Shown one piece after another: positions 44,539 to 56,165 of a DNA stretch of 64,000 nt. The translations under genes were made by a program, and so were the position numbers. Origin of the DNA: Saccopteryx bilineata. Taxonomy: Eukaryota; Chordata; Mammalia; Chiroptera; Emballonuridae. The DNA lies in assembly GCF_036850765.1 (NCBI RefSeq), contig NC_089493.1:186901140-186965139 (forward strand), in the 5' to 3' direction. Under the pieces are notes generated by a model. That model saw only the letters and a list, made by a program, of their open reading frames with translations, made no database searches and was not told where the DNA came from. Numbering within the stretch: the first letter of the stretch is position 1; the number at the start of each line of letters is the position of its first letter.

Positions 44539-46779
44539 CTCCAAGAATGCTCTCTCTACTTTTAGATATGTCTATTTCCGAGTTTCAGATGATGCCATCA
44601 ATAATCCGTATTTTTCTAACTATTAGTTAGGCTCTCTGTATTTTTCTTAATGTTGGATGGATTCTCAAGCCAGTTCTTCCCGTAGGCTACTAAGACAGCT
44701 TCCCAAAGCTCCAGGCCCGTGTTCCTACAGCTGAGCAGCCTCAGCAGGAAGACAGCCTTCTTCTCGATGGTGCTAACACAAGTCTTAGAGCTGCTGTCAT
44801 TCATCCATCTGTTAGATTCCTATGTCTGAACCAATCCTGAGGCTATAGGGATGCAGACTGCTCACTATCCAAATCTAAATCTCCTACGCACATCCCCGAA
44901 TAAGAGAATGGGCTCAGACATTGGGAGGCAGATATTGGCTTGAGAGTTAAGTCAACTAGTTCCCTAATGGAAACTATGTTGCTGTTGCATAAACAAATTT
45001 GGAGTGTAAACCCCCCTCCCCCCAAAAAAAACAACAAATGAGAGAGAGAGAGAGAGAGAGATGTCTCCTATAAGAGTGTGTTTTTTATATTTTAAAATTA
45101 ATCCAAGCTTTCTATATTATGTACTTTTACAGTCCCTTATTAGATAGATCAAAGTGCAGGAATTACATTTACAAATGAAGTATCATCATTAGATTTGGCT
45201 TATCATTCTCACTATTTTAGATCTTTATGGGTCATATCCTCCAAATTAGGGTCACATGCAAATTGAACATAATCAGCGTTGGATTAATGTCTTCATGCAA
45301 CGCATCCAGAAAATGTTGAATGGTACAAGGATAAGCTCATACACACCTCGAAGTGGAGCTACACATTATATCAGTAACGGATTTTCCACAGGTTGTCACC
45401 TCTTTTATCAGGAGGATCTCAAGATCGGGAGTAGCACCAATTGTAAATCCACCACATTCTATCATTATCAGAGAATGTGATTCCATTGTGTCCTCTAAGA
45501 GCATAATGAAATAATGTTGTTAAATGCCTTTTCAACTCCAGTTACTTGTGCCTACATAACTCTCTATCAGTCTAGTTCTGCCCTCCAAAAATACAGTACG
45601 CTAGTCATGGCGCAAGCACTTTGTTATCGGATACTGTATCTTATTTTTCTAAATACTCATGTATCATGCTTTCTGAAATGTTCCCAGACCTGATCCCAAG
45701 CTCTTTGTTCCACAGTTTATTTAATCTCACCTTTTTCATGTTTTAGAAAGTATTTTAATATAAATTTTTTTAAAGCGTGCCTGTCTGCCAACAGTCACAT
45801 TTGCAAGTTCTTTCAGGATCCTGGAATGCAAATTATCTGTGTCTGAACTCATTTAGATAGGCTTTTTAAAATAATTTATTCACATAGCTGGGCTTCAATT
45901 ATTGCCGTACATTTTCTAGTCTAAAGATCATTTTCTTAACAAATAATATTAAACAAAAATAGTATCTGATTGTATTATACCATTTACACTTCATCAAGCA
46001 TCAGTATTTTCTGCTGGTTGTTGTTTCTATTCTAGATATTTAAGAAGTTGCTGATTGTCACGTTTAGCATTATTATTCAATAGCTTAATTCATTGCAAGC
46101 TTTTGTTTCTACATTACCATTTTTACAATCCAGTCAACCATTTCTCTTCAACCCTGAAGGGTCTGATTCTTTTGTATTCTGTTGTGCAGTTTTATTTCAA
46201 TGAACTCCTGATTTCTTCTTCATTAGGGCATTTCCTGATCTGTCACATGTTAATTTTATGTCTCTCAAAACCCTTGCAGTAGCTTCCCCATCTGAAAAAT
46301 GGGCTATGCCAATTTTTTCTGTGAATTTACAAAATCAGATGTAAGTGGATTTAACTAAAACCCCCTTACTTCAATATTATCACCTTAAGGTAACATGTTT
46401 ATTTGGTAGTGTAGACTAAAGGAAATCTTGTTAATGTAGAGATTAGGACCTGAGTCAAATTCTTGGTGGCTTCCCTATTTGCTCTGTGTTCAGGGACATA
46501 TTCGATAACACTGGGTCTTATTTTTTTTTTCTCCTTTGTAGGATGGGAATTAATTGAGTCACATGGATAGTGCATTATAGAGAAGATCCTGTGAATAATA
46601 AATTAAGACAAAGAATGAAAATGAGAAGGAATGGGAATGAAAAATGGAGAAAGAAACCCCCCCTTACATTCTTCCTCAGCTAGTTCTATTCTGCTCAGAT
46701 TAGAAACTAGAGTTATTTTCTGTATTCTAAGAGATCAGAATTGTGAGCAAGTCAATAATTGATTTCAACGGCTGTTTTT
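44539..46779. other. Mostly unique sequence, no gene recognised
   Basis: 44616-44804 carries a 62-codon minus frame in balanced-composition DNA (CTVLL-poor, begins MNDSSSKTCVSTIEKK) that I cannot place; a processed-pseudogene scrap is possible. A (GA)11 tract lies at 45040-45061. 46440-46610 may hold a faint MIR (TAGGATGGGAATTAATTG). The rest is AT-rich. Confidence 0.4.
45040..45061 (+). repeat. (GA)n microsatellite
   Basis: 22-bp perfect GA repeat. Confidence 0.95.
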
Positions 46780-47110
46780 ATTAACACTATTTTTTCTGAT
46801 TACCAAAATAACACACTCCTGCTACAAAATGAATTTAGACAATTCAGAAATATATCAAATAGAAATTTAAAGGCCTCTATAATCTCATTTCCATAGACAA
46901 TCATTAATTACTGCTAACAATCCCCATGTTTATTTTGTTAGGTTTTTGCTCTATATGTTCACTAATAAACAGAACCTTATAAAAATGAGACCAAGTTGAG
47001 CAATGTATTTATTCGCTTTGCTTAATGCACATTAGATATCTTTCCATATCATTTCTAGTTGTTGTGTTCACTCTTTTCAACAAGATTAACTGCTGCTAGT
47101 GGAATGAAAT
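46780..47110 (-). repeat. Old L1-type 3' relic
   Basis: TTACCAAAATAACACACTCC, ATAATCTCATTTCCATAGAC and TTAGATATCTTTCCATATCA follow the reverse of an old mammalian L1 3' region ('ATAACCACTGTTAACAT ... CATCTTTCCATGTCA'). Confidence 0.55.
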
Positions 47111-49436
47111 AATGTGTAAGAAATATCTAGAAAGTTACAGAGTTCTGCTCCACTTGCTCCGTATCATACCCATTTAGTCGAGTGTCCTATGTTATATTCT
47201 CACAAAAATATAATGGCTGTTTTTCAATCCTTTGTTTGCATCATTCTTTTTTGGTTAAACTGCATGCACTTACTCATAGTCAACAATTTGGAGGCAATAA
47301 TCAACATTTATATATATTACATAAACATATATCAATATATTGATATATAATGTACATCCATTAATACTACATGTCAATAATATATGAATAATATATAATA
47401 TAAATCAAATTGTTACTTAAATTATTAAGTTTGGAGGCTTACTTATCGCTTTCTCAGACATTGCTCAGTCATTCTCCATATTTCATTGCATGGTGCTAGG
47501 ATAAGATGCAAAAAGAGAGGATGGTCACACCTGATGCTAAAAGCAACATATTGAAAACAATAATTTATCACCAAATTGAGATAGTTTCTACCTCACAAGT
47601 GAAGATGACCAGTTCAAAGTTCTGAAGATAAATTTCTTCTTCTCTCTCCTGCTTTGCCTTCTACAATAAGCTGAGTTTTCACTTCAACAAGCTATGCAAC
47701 TTCAAAGTCAAAGCTATTGGTCTCCAAGGCTCTGTTCAGCCTCAGAGGTCACAGCTACTTCCAGCCTGTCCCAGCCCGTAGGGATGAGCTTCTTTGTAGG
47801 ATTTCGTTTGCTTTGATCCTTGATGGATTATTGGCCAGATCAGGATTTCCATGGAAGCAGATTTGAGAGTTTTCTGCTGTAAGAAGAAATTTTGGCACAG
47901 TGCTTTTTACAAAACTTGTTAGCTATACAGGATGTGTTTACTCTTGATACAATATTATGGTGTATATTGCTGGCTTTGCAAATGTTATCTGGATTATAAT
48001 TTAATAATTATAATGATAGTTATTTTCATATATTTAGAGAGAAAATATGGAATAGATCATCATGCCTTGCTAGTGTTAAGTGATACAGAACAGTGTTACT
48101 TCCTGAGTGGAATAACTATTATCTTTATTAAATCTTACCTACACTCACATGTTCCCACATGTACAGAGTTTGCCAATTCTTTTATACTAAAAAAAGCAGA
48201 TTTAGCCCTTCTAGAATATATTGGTTTACCTCAATTGAAAAAAGTAATTGACATTTCTTTTGCCTTCAAATTGTATATTTTTCTTCTGTAATTCTTGTGT
48301 TGTTATGTTTTATTTTAATTTTCAGTGTTTTTTTAAACTGGTTTTTAGTAGAGCAGAAAACTTGCTTCTTTGTATATTGTGCTAGTTGAAAAATCATAAT
48401 GAAAAATTCATTTCATCTAGTTTTCATTGTTTTATATTAAGCATCCCCTCATGGGTTTGCATTTGTGTTTCAAAGCAGATTAGTGGAATAAGAACAATGA
48501 CAAGAATCGTGTTTCATTTCCAACTGTCCTTAAATCACTATACAGTCCCACCTCCACATTGGTTACACTGGTAGAGACCATGGCGTGCTTTATACTTTGA
48601 CTATAGGTATAGCAGAGACAGTTTAATAATGGGGTGGAAAAGTCCGTCTATCCCGTTGTGGTTTTCAGTACCATTTCATTTAGAGCTAAGTGATGTTAAC
48701 CAGGGGAGAAGGTGGAATTTATAAATTTAACTGAGAGGCAAGTGACGATTAGTTTCTTGACTTCCTTCTCTCATGCTTCATATTGAATTGACTCAAACGC
48801 ATTATAGAAGAGGGAGACAGTCCTTTAGAAATATTTTTCTTTATGGAAGGTATGAAATAAAAAGATAACCTTCTCTAACCACTACAGTCAAAAATCACGA
48901 TTTTTGGCTATTTTCAGCATTGGATGATGGTCTGGAGGAAAAAGATCAGAGGTCGCTGAGAAGGCCTGTTTAATTTGAGGGCTGAATTTGTGAATAGCTG
49001 ACACTATTTTGTTATCTGTAATACTAAAAATCATAACACCTATCTTTATAACTTTTTAAAGCATTTATGGGGAAATCAAATTTAAGTATAATGCTTAAGA
49101 AATGAAGTGCTGCTAATGTAGTGATTTATATACATATTTTTTTTTACTTTCAACAAGTTTTCCCAGTTCTCTTCCATCGAGTACGATCATGTTCTGTGTT
49201 ATACCCGAGCTTGTCTGGCTGTACTCCCTTTAACAATGAGAGAATATATTTGCCACGTCACATGACTCATGAAAAAGAAAACTAGAGGTTACTAAATAAA
49301 AAGATGCTAAGACAAATTGCCTCAAGTCACTATTTCTTCAAACATGTACAAACTCTTATACAAGGGCAAGTTTTGTTCTAATTTTAGCATATTGAGGGAT
49401 TGACCATTAGATTTGCTCTAATGACAATAATAATCA
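47111..49436. other. Unique AT-rich sequence, no gene seen
   Basis: 47309-47405 is almost pure AT and holds a perfect 22-bp palindrome at 47327-47348. A 119-codon plus frame (47932-48291) is rich in I, Y, L and F as expected from AT-rich DNA and shows no family features. Confidence 0.45.
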
Positions 49437-49690
49437 TGACTATTTGTGAAGTACCTAATATACGCTATGCTCCGTTTTTAACATGCATGACATATATTAT
49501 CTCATTTGATTCTCATAGTAACTTTATGCAGTTGATATTGTTTCATATTCACATTTTATAAGTGAGAGACTAAAACAACATTTAAAAATATTTCAAAGAT
49601 CTTAAGACTAGTTAATGATGGGCCCAGGAAATGGATTCAGATCCGCAAACATGACTATAGGCCCTGGATTCTTCATTACTGTACAGAGAG
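49437..49690 (-). repeat. MIR relic
   Basis: TGAAGTACCTAATATACGCT, TCATTTGATTCTCATAGTAA, CATTTTATAAGTGAGAGACT and ATGGGCCCAGGAAATGG follow reverse MIR almost end to end. Confidence 0.75.
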
Positions 49691-49984
49691 AAACCGGCCC
49701 TGACTGCTCCGTATATTTATTTATACAGTAGAAATCACTCCCTCCACCCTACTCCCATCAAATTGCCATTCTACATCCTCTTATCTTGTCTATTTTTCTC
49801 CATAGCTCTTAGAATAATTTTTTAGTTTTTTTGCTTGTTTTTAGCCTCCCTGTACTTGATAATGTTCTCATTGGTTGGGATAGTGCCTCTTCGGTTTTTA
49901 TTATATCCTAAGTCCCTACAATTATACCTGCCTGAAATGAAGTAAGCTCCAAATGAATGGTTAATTACATAAAGAATGTACATT
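49691..49984 (+). repeat. L2 3' end relic
   Basis: TCTCCATAGCTCTTAGAATA, CTAAGTCCCTACAATTATAC and AAGCTCCAAATGAATGGTTA fit the L2 3' end pattern. Confidence 0.5.
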
Positions 49985-50024
49985 TTTAAAAAATTTTTTA
50001 TTGATTGATTTTAGCCAGAGAAGG

Positions 50025-50063
<39 letters not shown>

Positions 50064-50163
50064 GAATGTCACTCCATTCCTGTCTATGCCCTGACTCAGG
50101 ATTGAATCGGCAACCTCTGCACTTTGGGCCATTGCTCTAACCAATGGAGCTATCTGGCCAGGG
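49985..50163 (-). mobile_element. Short tRNA-derived SINE, older copy
   Basis: 5' T-rich edge, (GA)n then (CAGA)n, TGCCCTGACTCAGGATTGAA, and head reversed as CCAATGGAGCTATCTGGCCA. Flanks AAGAATGTACATTTT and AAGGAATGTGGATTTT are a decayed duplication. Confidence 0.8.
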
Positions 50164-50179
50164 AAGGAATGTGGATTTT

Positions 50180-51349
50180 CAAGGATGCCCAGCTAGGGTA
50201 AAACTGAGATGGTCCAAGGAGAGTTCAAGGCTCTAACCGTGAGAGGACTTCTAGGACTAATGTCATATGGGTGGCCAGCAAGTGGGATAAAGCCAGAGCT
50301 AAGAACTATGTGTGGTAGGTGTGGCAGACTAGAACTCTGCTTCTGCAGAAAGCATCATAGATGTCCTAAGAAACCCCTTTGCTTGCACTAAATCTGAAAT
50401 CAGTGAGGCCTCTTATCCTCTTTCTTTTGTATCGGTTTGGTCAGCTCAAAGCTAGACAAGTTCTCCTTCTTGAAAAAAGAGTTCCCTGCTGTGCAAGGCT
50501 GAATCTTTAGCAGTAAGTACCTCAGATTGTATTTATTTCTTTACACAGAAGAATTCAGAGATTTAGTCTTCATTGTTCTCCCATTCTTACTGCAGCTCTC
50601 CCTTGCCAGTGGAATAGATTGGGGCCGCTATCATTCTTTCTTTGACGAATGAGATGATTAGTTCACCTGTGCAAAACAGGCTACACAATATCTGCGGCAT
50701 CAGGCCACGAGACCACCGCCTTTGTCAGAAGCTACAGGTTGAGAAATGGATCACTCGTCCTTCCCACAGTTCCTACTCAAAACATTGACAGGCATTTGAA
50801 GAATGCCTGACAGGCATTTGAAGAATGACAGGCACAAAAGAATGTTTTGTCTCTATCCTCCAGAATGCTGTGGTTTATATTTTAAAAGAAGATATAAGGA
50901 ATGCATAAGTCAGTAACTTCAAAAGAGAATAGAACGTGACTGAATGGAATTGTACTGAACAACATTCAGTATAAAAATTTTGTTTTGATTCAATCACCCT
51001 CTTCAAAGGAAGTACATCCCCTTAATTTGAGTGAAGCATTGAGAAATAGAATAGAAATCAGTAGGTAGGAAAAGAGAGGAAGAACATGGTATGAAGATGT
51101 GGACATTTATTAGCATTGCTTATTAATGCCAACTTTCCCTTCAGAGTAATTTACATGAAGGCAGAATCCTCTTGTGTGTGTTTTCTTGACACTGCTAAAC
51201 TAGTACTGTTTCAGTTGCACAAATTAGGTGCTTAGTGCAGAGCTGTAGAAAAAAATAAGAGAATTCATACTTAAAGAGTATAGGAAATATTTCAGGGCAT
51301 TGAATAGACCTGTTTGACTGGAAAAGAGAGAATGATATTAATAATTATT
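50180..51349. other. Unique sequence; 22-bp tandem duplication
   Basis: TGACAGGCATTTGAAGAATG occurs at 50786-50805 and 50808-50827, i.e. a 22-bp unit twice plus a partial third. 51170-51245 may be a small L2 scrap. A 60-codon frame (50209-50391) has several Cys and Arg but matches no recognised family. Confidence 0.45.
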
Positions 51350-51575
51350 ATGGTGGGACCCTTATTATGTGTTAGACATTTATCTAACCATTTTACAGTT
51401 ATTACTTCTCAACTTGTGGAGCAACCCAGTGTGGTTAGAACTTTCATAAAGTCCATTTTATAGTTGAAAAATGAAACAGAAAAAGTGAAGGAACTTCCCA
51501 GGGTCATACAGCCACTACTGGTAAAGCAGTAATTGCGACCTCATCTTTGCTCAATGCTATACCTTGTACTGCGTC
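51350..51575 (-). repeat. MIR relic
   Basis: CCTTATTATGTGTTAGACAT, AAGTCCATTTTATAGTTGAA, GAACTTCCCAGGGTCATACA and GCAGTAATTGCGACC follow reverse MIR. Confidence 0.75.
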
Positions 51576-51689
51576 ATGTCTTGTAGACCCAGTGGTAAAC
51601 ATGGCTTTGAAACATTTATTTTTTTAAGGTCATTGGATGCCAAGGTAAAAGACCTTAAAGGGCTAATTGTTTTCTTCTTATTTTTTTTT

Positions 51690-51805
51690 ATTTTTTTAGC
51701 GTTTGTGGAATACAGTTGACAGAGAAATTGTATATACTTAAGGTATACAACTTAATGTTTTGGTATATATATATATACATTATGAAATGACCTACATAAT
51801 TTTAT
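51690..51805 (-). repeat. L1 3' UTR relic
   Basis: GAATACAGTTGACAGAGAAA, ACTTAAGGTATACAACTTAA and CATTATGAAATGACCTACAT follow reverse L1MA/L1MB-type 3' UTR. Confidence 0.65.
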
Positions 51806-53754
51806 TTTTAAGCTAGTACTCTCTTATATATGGGGCAGGGGTATTTTCCACTGGGGAGAAACACAGAAAATTAATTTTCTTCATTATTTGCCCCACATAC
51901 ACATTTTTGATTACCTTTGGTGGCTGGGCGAGTTGGTATTTTCAAAGATGACATAAGTATACATTTTTCAAAGGCAGTTCAATTGAGAACAGAACCATTT
52001 CCAATGTTGAAGGCCAGATTTATGAATGTTAGTCATGTATATTTTTCTTATTCATTTGATTTTTCCCAATCTACTGAATAAGACATTTCATATGATATAC
52101 TCATCCACGAGTAATGAGTATTCTGGTATTTAAAACGTGGAGACGAGAAAACAAAAGAATTGGTGGTAAGTAACCTAAAATGTGCAAACCTCTCTGATTT
52201 GTACACTGATGCTAGCACAGTGATTTTTAGCATCATGAATAATTTTCTAGTCTCATCCCAGATGAACAACAGCAGAGAAAAATATTATCGACGAATCTAT
52301 TATTTGAGTCCCCATCTGGTCAGAAGATTAAATCAAATGTATTTGGAAAATATATCTTCTAATCAGCTCTCCTGGGTGGTTTATTTTGAGTCATCCCTAT
52401 GCCCTTCTGACATGTTCCTGGTGCCCTGCCTGATCAATTATTAGTTTGAACGTGGAGTGTGGCTTCTTAGAGAGCTATCAACCTCCTTGAAGTAAATTGT
52501 ATCCTGTGGCTAAAATTTGACACGGCGCCGGAAACACAGACACCGTATATTGTTCGGCAGTGGGTTGCTATTTCTCAGACCCCTGAGAGGCATTTCCATC
52601 CTCAGTGTTTGAGGCAAACTTTTTAGGGCTGAGATTCTTTGAAAACTTCAAATGCTCTGTGCTATTATCCGACCAGTGGTGAAGCCAATCTCAAAGTCCA
52701 CTATTAAAACTCCCCTCAAGGACATTTTCATGAGAACTTTGTACACGGACAGTTCAAAAGATCCAGCGATTGATTTTTGTTCAGAAGTCCTGTCTCCTTT
52801 TCTTATGACGCAACTTTTCTGACAGATTTTTTTTTTCAAACACCACAGACTGCGGGGCTGCCTGCCATTCCAGCCTGGATTTCACGCGGCTCATTTGGTT
52901 TCCTCAGGCCACATTCTTCTTCTGTCCTTGTCAACATCGCAAGGAGAGGATCCCTCTGAGAAGATTTTCTAAAAAGCAGAAGCAATTTCACAGCCATGGA
53001 AGAAAAAAAAATCTGACCTTTCAATGCACACACACACACACACACACACAAATCTCACTTAAGTAAATAACCTTTCTAGCTGTAAAATCTTCTCGTGGCA
53101 TTCATTTATCAGACACACAGATAATCAGAGTGTTTATCTCTTTGCCATTTAAAATTTCATAAAAAGGAGTCGGGAACCACTGTGTGTAAATTGCGGTGGG
53201 GAGCCTCTAGCATGTGTGCTCAGTGCATATTTAATGGAATTATCTGTTGGAGAGTAGGAGGCAGAGGCGGCGGAGGAATTAATTAGTAGGATAGATATTT
53301 TATATCTATCTGCCAGGCCAGTGTGAAAGAAGACTTGCTGCCTCCATATTACCTCTGTCACTTTGGGTGGCCCTTCATAACTGGCAGTTTCTAAGCAGAT
53401 AGAGAATAGAATCAGATGCTTGTTCCTGATCCATCGTGTGAACCCTTCATGGTCTACCGGCTCCCTCTGAATAGCACAGGTAGAGTTCAAATGCATGATA
53501 GTTCTGTGGAAGCAGTGAAATGTGTTTGTACAGGTAGGGACCTCACTGGGTTGAAACTTGCTGATGTCATTCAAATATTGTTTATAGATCAGAATGAAAA
53601 GCAAATTCACTGGGAAGCCCTAGGTACTTTTCGTTTATTAAAAACATGCGAGTTTTCTAAGAATATTACCACTACTTAAAATTGAGGTAGCTGTTTACCC
53701 AGTGGCCAGTATTGATAGGCATTATATAATCGACCTCACCTGTATTATACAAGT
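51806..53754. other. Unique sequence; candidate conserved noncoding block
   Basis: 52480-53430 is repeat-free, with CpGs (ACACGGCGCCGGAAACACAG) and balanced composition. A (CA)12 microsatellite interrupts it at 53027-53050. Minus (53149-53610, 153 codons) and plus (53416-53679) frames overlap and resemble nothing known. Conservation is inferred only. Confidence 0.35.
53027..53050 (+). repeat. (CA)12 microsatellite
   Basis: 24-bp perfect CA repeat. Confidence 0.97.
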
Positions 53755-53885
53755 CAGTTCTTTCTTAAAAACCCCTTGAAGTAGGTGGTGTGTATATTCT
53801 TATCTTATGGAGGAGGAAACTACGGCTGAGAGAAAGTAAGAAAATTGTTCAGAATCTATGACTAGTAAATTATGAAAGTGAGACA
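53755..53885 (-). repeat. MIR relic
   Basis: ACCCCTTGAAGTAGGTGGTG, CTTATGGAGGAGGAAACTAC and GGCTGAGAGAAAGTAAGAAA follow reverse MIR. Confidence 0.7.
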
Positions 53886-53994
53886 CGGTGAACGTGCTAC
53901 TCATGCCAGAGAATATGCAAGAGTCAAAGACCGGCACAGCATAGAGTTTTGGAATTCCAACTCCAACGTAGGATCGTGATTATAATACTCTGTT

Positions 53995-54008
53995 CCACTA
54001 GGGGGCAA
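53995..54008 (+). promoter_or_regulatory. CTCF-core-like motif outside SINEs
   Basis: CCACTAGGGGGCAA, a strong match to the CTCF core, lies in non-VES DNA just beyond a MIR relic. Candidate ancestral site; binding not shown. Confidence 0.5.
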
Positions 54009-55204
54009 CATAGACTCTGCATCTACTGAAACCCATTTGTTCCCAAAACTTATAAAAGACCCATGGAACAAAAAAGATTGGTGAAAGCACATAACCCAAT
54101 GCTTTAATATTTAAAGCAGAAATTACACTTTTTTAAAATATCACTTGTCCCTCATTATTGATTTAAAATGTTACCTTATTCATTGGTGATCAAGAGAGCT
54201 TTTTCTTCCAGATATTAACAATTTAATGACATGCTTTTATTTTGCTTTCCCGACCCTACTCCCCTGCAAACCCTGCTTACACTCTACCATGCCATGACAA
54301 CCAGACAGAGAAACATGGTCTCATTTGGGTTTTCTTGTCAACCTTTTCAAGGAAGCGTTAGAGGAGTACAGTAGGTTTACCTCACACAAAGCACAGGCTG
54401 CAAGGCCAATTTTAAAATGTCAAACAGTGGAGAGTTCCGTGCTGCCACAATTCAGGACGCAAGTGGACACTGGTGAACACTCAGATGTGTCTGTCTTAGA
54501 TCAGACGTAGAAAACGCACCGTTCCCGTGAAAAGCTGTTAGCAAGTTCATGAACTTGACGGCACAGGGCAACAGCTTCCTATTGTAGGAATAAATGAAAG
54601 CATCTGCTGCTTGGTCTTCCCGATGCTTCTCTTATTTGATCCTTTTGAACTGATTGTCATACTCCCCCTGCTGGACTTAAACGGGCCTAAACAAATGAGT
54701 TTGGGTGGTTGCAGCCTGTCGACCTGTGGCTGACACATTTCGTATCAAGTTGCCCGGGAGTTCTAGTCCTTTATGCCTTGTTGAGTTGAAATCAGTCATA
54801 TGAGGCCAACAACCATATCACCCTGCTGGTATTGTATGCTGAAACTTAGAAAAGAAGGGCGAAATTCAGCACTGTTGTGAATTAAGCAGTTTTTCGTTCT
54901 GACAAAATGTCAAAAAATGAAGTCCTTCTGTAAACTATGATAAGGGTCAGATTAGAGAAATCTGTGAAACAATTAGTTTTGCTTGACCTTTAGAAGCCAA
55001 AAATTTATACAGAGTGTATGAGAGATAGAAAGTAATGCAGTAATTCAAGCAAAGTAGTATTCTAACTACCTTAAAGTAAATGCATAATGACTAGCCTTTG
55101 CAAATCAGACTCTGAACTATGTTCTTTGCAGAAAAATAGTGCAAATCCAAGTATCATAAACACCCATTTGGATCCTTGTCACATTGTCATGAATAGCAGG
55201 GTTT
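54009..55204. other. Unique sequence, no gene seen
   Basis: CCCCCTGCTGGACT near 54664 is a weaker reverse CTCF-like match. Frames of about 60 codons look like chance. Confidence 0.4.
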
Positions 55205-55660
55205 TTTTAATGGATGATTAATATCTCATATAATATATTGCATAATATTACATACTATGGAATATCACAATTTTTTTTATTTCATGATGGACACTTAGCC
55301 TGTTTCTGTGTCTTGGTTATTGTAAATACTGCTGCAATAAAAACGGGGATGTAACTATCTCTTTTACAGAGGGATTACATTTCATTCGAAGATAGACCTT
55401 TAATGAAATTGCTAGATCCATTGCAGTGGCAGTTTGATTTTTTGAGGACCCTCCGTTCCGTACTGGTTTCCCTAATGGCTGCACCAGTTTACATTCCCAC
55501 CAATAGTGCCCAAGGGTCTCCTTTTCAACCTGTTTGTTTTTTCTTTTTTGCTCAGAGCATTTTTCACAGGTATGAGAAGTACGTCTCACAGTGGTTTTGA
55601 TTTGCAGTTTCTTAATAATTACTGATATCAAGACTTTTCACTACCTGTTGGCTATTTGTA
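55205..55660 (-). repeat. L1 3' region relic
   Basis: GATGGACACTTAGCCTGTTT, TGCTGCAATAAAAACGGGGA, GAAATTGCTAGATCCATTGC, CCAGTTTACATTCCCACCAA and CAGTGGTTTTGATTTGCAGT are unmistakable reverse L1 text in correct order. Old and interrupted. Frames at 55317-55631 and 55403-55600 derive from it. Confidence 0.85.
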
Positions 55661-55714
55661 TAATATATCATCTTTGGAACAATGTCCGTTCAGTTACTCT
55701 GCCTGTTTAAGTTT

Positions 55715-55800
55715 TGTTCTTCTTATGTAGGTGTCCTGAGCACCCAAAAGAGTACCAAGCATGTATATTCAGTGCTGAATAAATGTCTGCTGAGTCCATT
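55715..55800 (+). repeat. L2/MIR 3' tail relic
   Basis: AGTACCAAGCATGTATATTC and AGTGCTGAATAAATGTCTGC match the shared L2/MIR tail. Confidence 0.5.
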
Positions 55801-55959
55801 ATAATCCCATTACATGGGACAAGAGGAAAACATCCAGAAAAATTATTAGGCACACACCTAGATACATCTAAATCTATCTATAAAATGAAAGGTGGCAACT
55901 TTGCAAAAAGAATGGATAATCTTAGGACTTCATGTGAAACACTGGCCCAAGCACAAATA

Positions 55960-56165
55960 ACAATATTTATAAAGGTTTCACGAACACTTACGGTGTGTCA
56001 GAAACTGGGTGAAACATATGTAGACACTATTTCTTTGAATGTTTACAGAAGCATCTGTTGCCTTCAGAAGAGGAAATTGAGTCTTACGAAGGTAAAGTGA
56101 CGAGAGAGTTGACTTGAGTCAGTGTTCCTCGCTAGGTCTGTCCACAGATGCATTCTCTTTATCGC
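55960..56165 (-). repeat. MIR relic
   Basis: CACGAACACTTACGGTGTGT, AGAAGAGGAAATTGAGTCTT and ACGAAGGTAAAGTGACGAGA follow reverse MIR. Confidence 0.7.

Noticed and set aside
47932..48291. 119-codon frame as a gene
   Set aside because: Amino-acid content (I, Y, L, F, K) is what AT-rich DNA yields; no motif or support.
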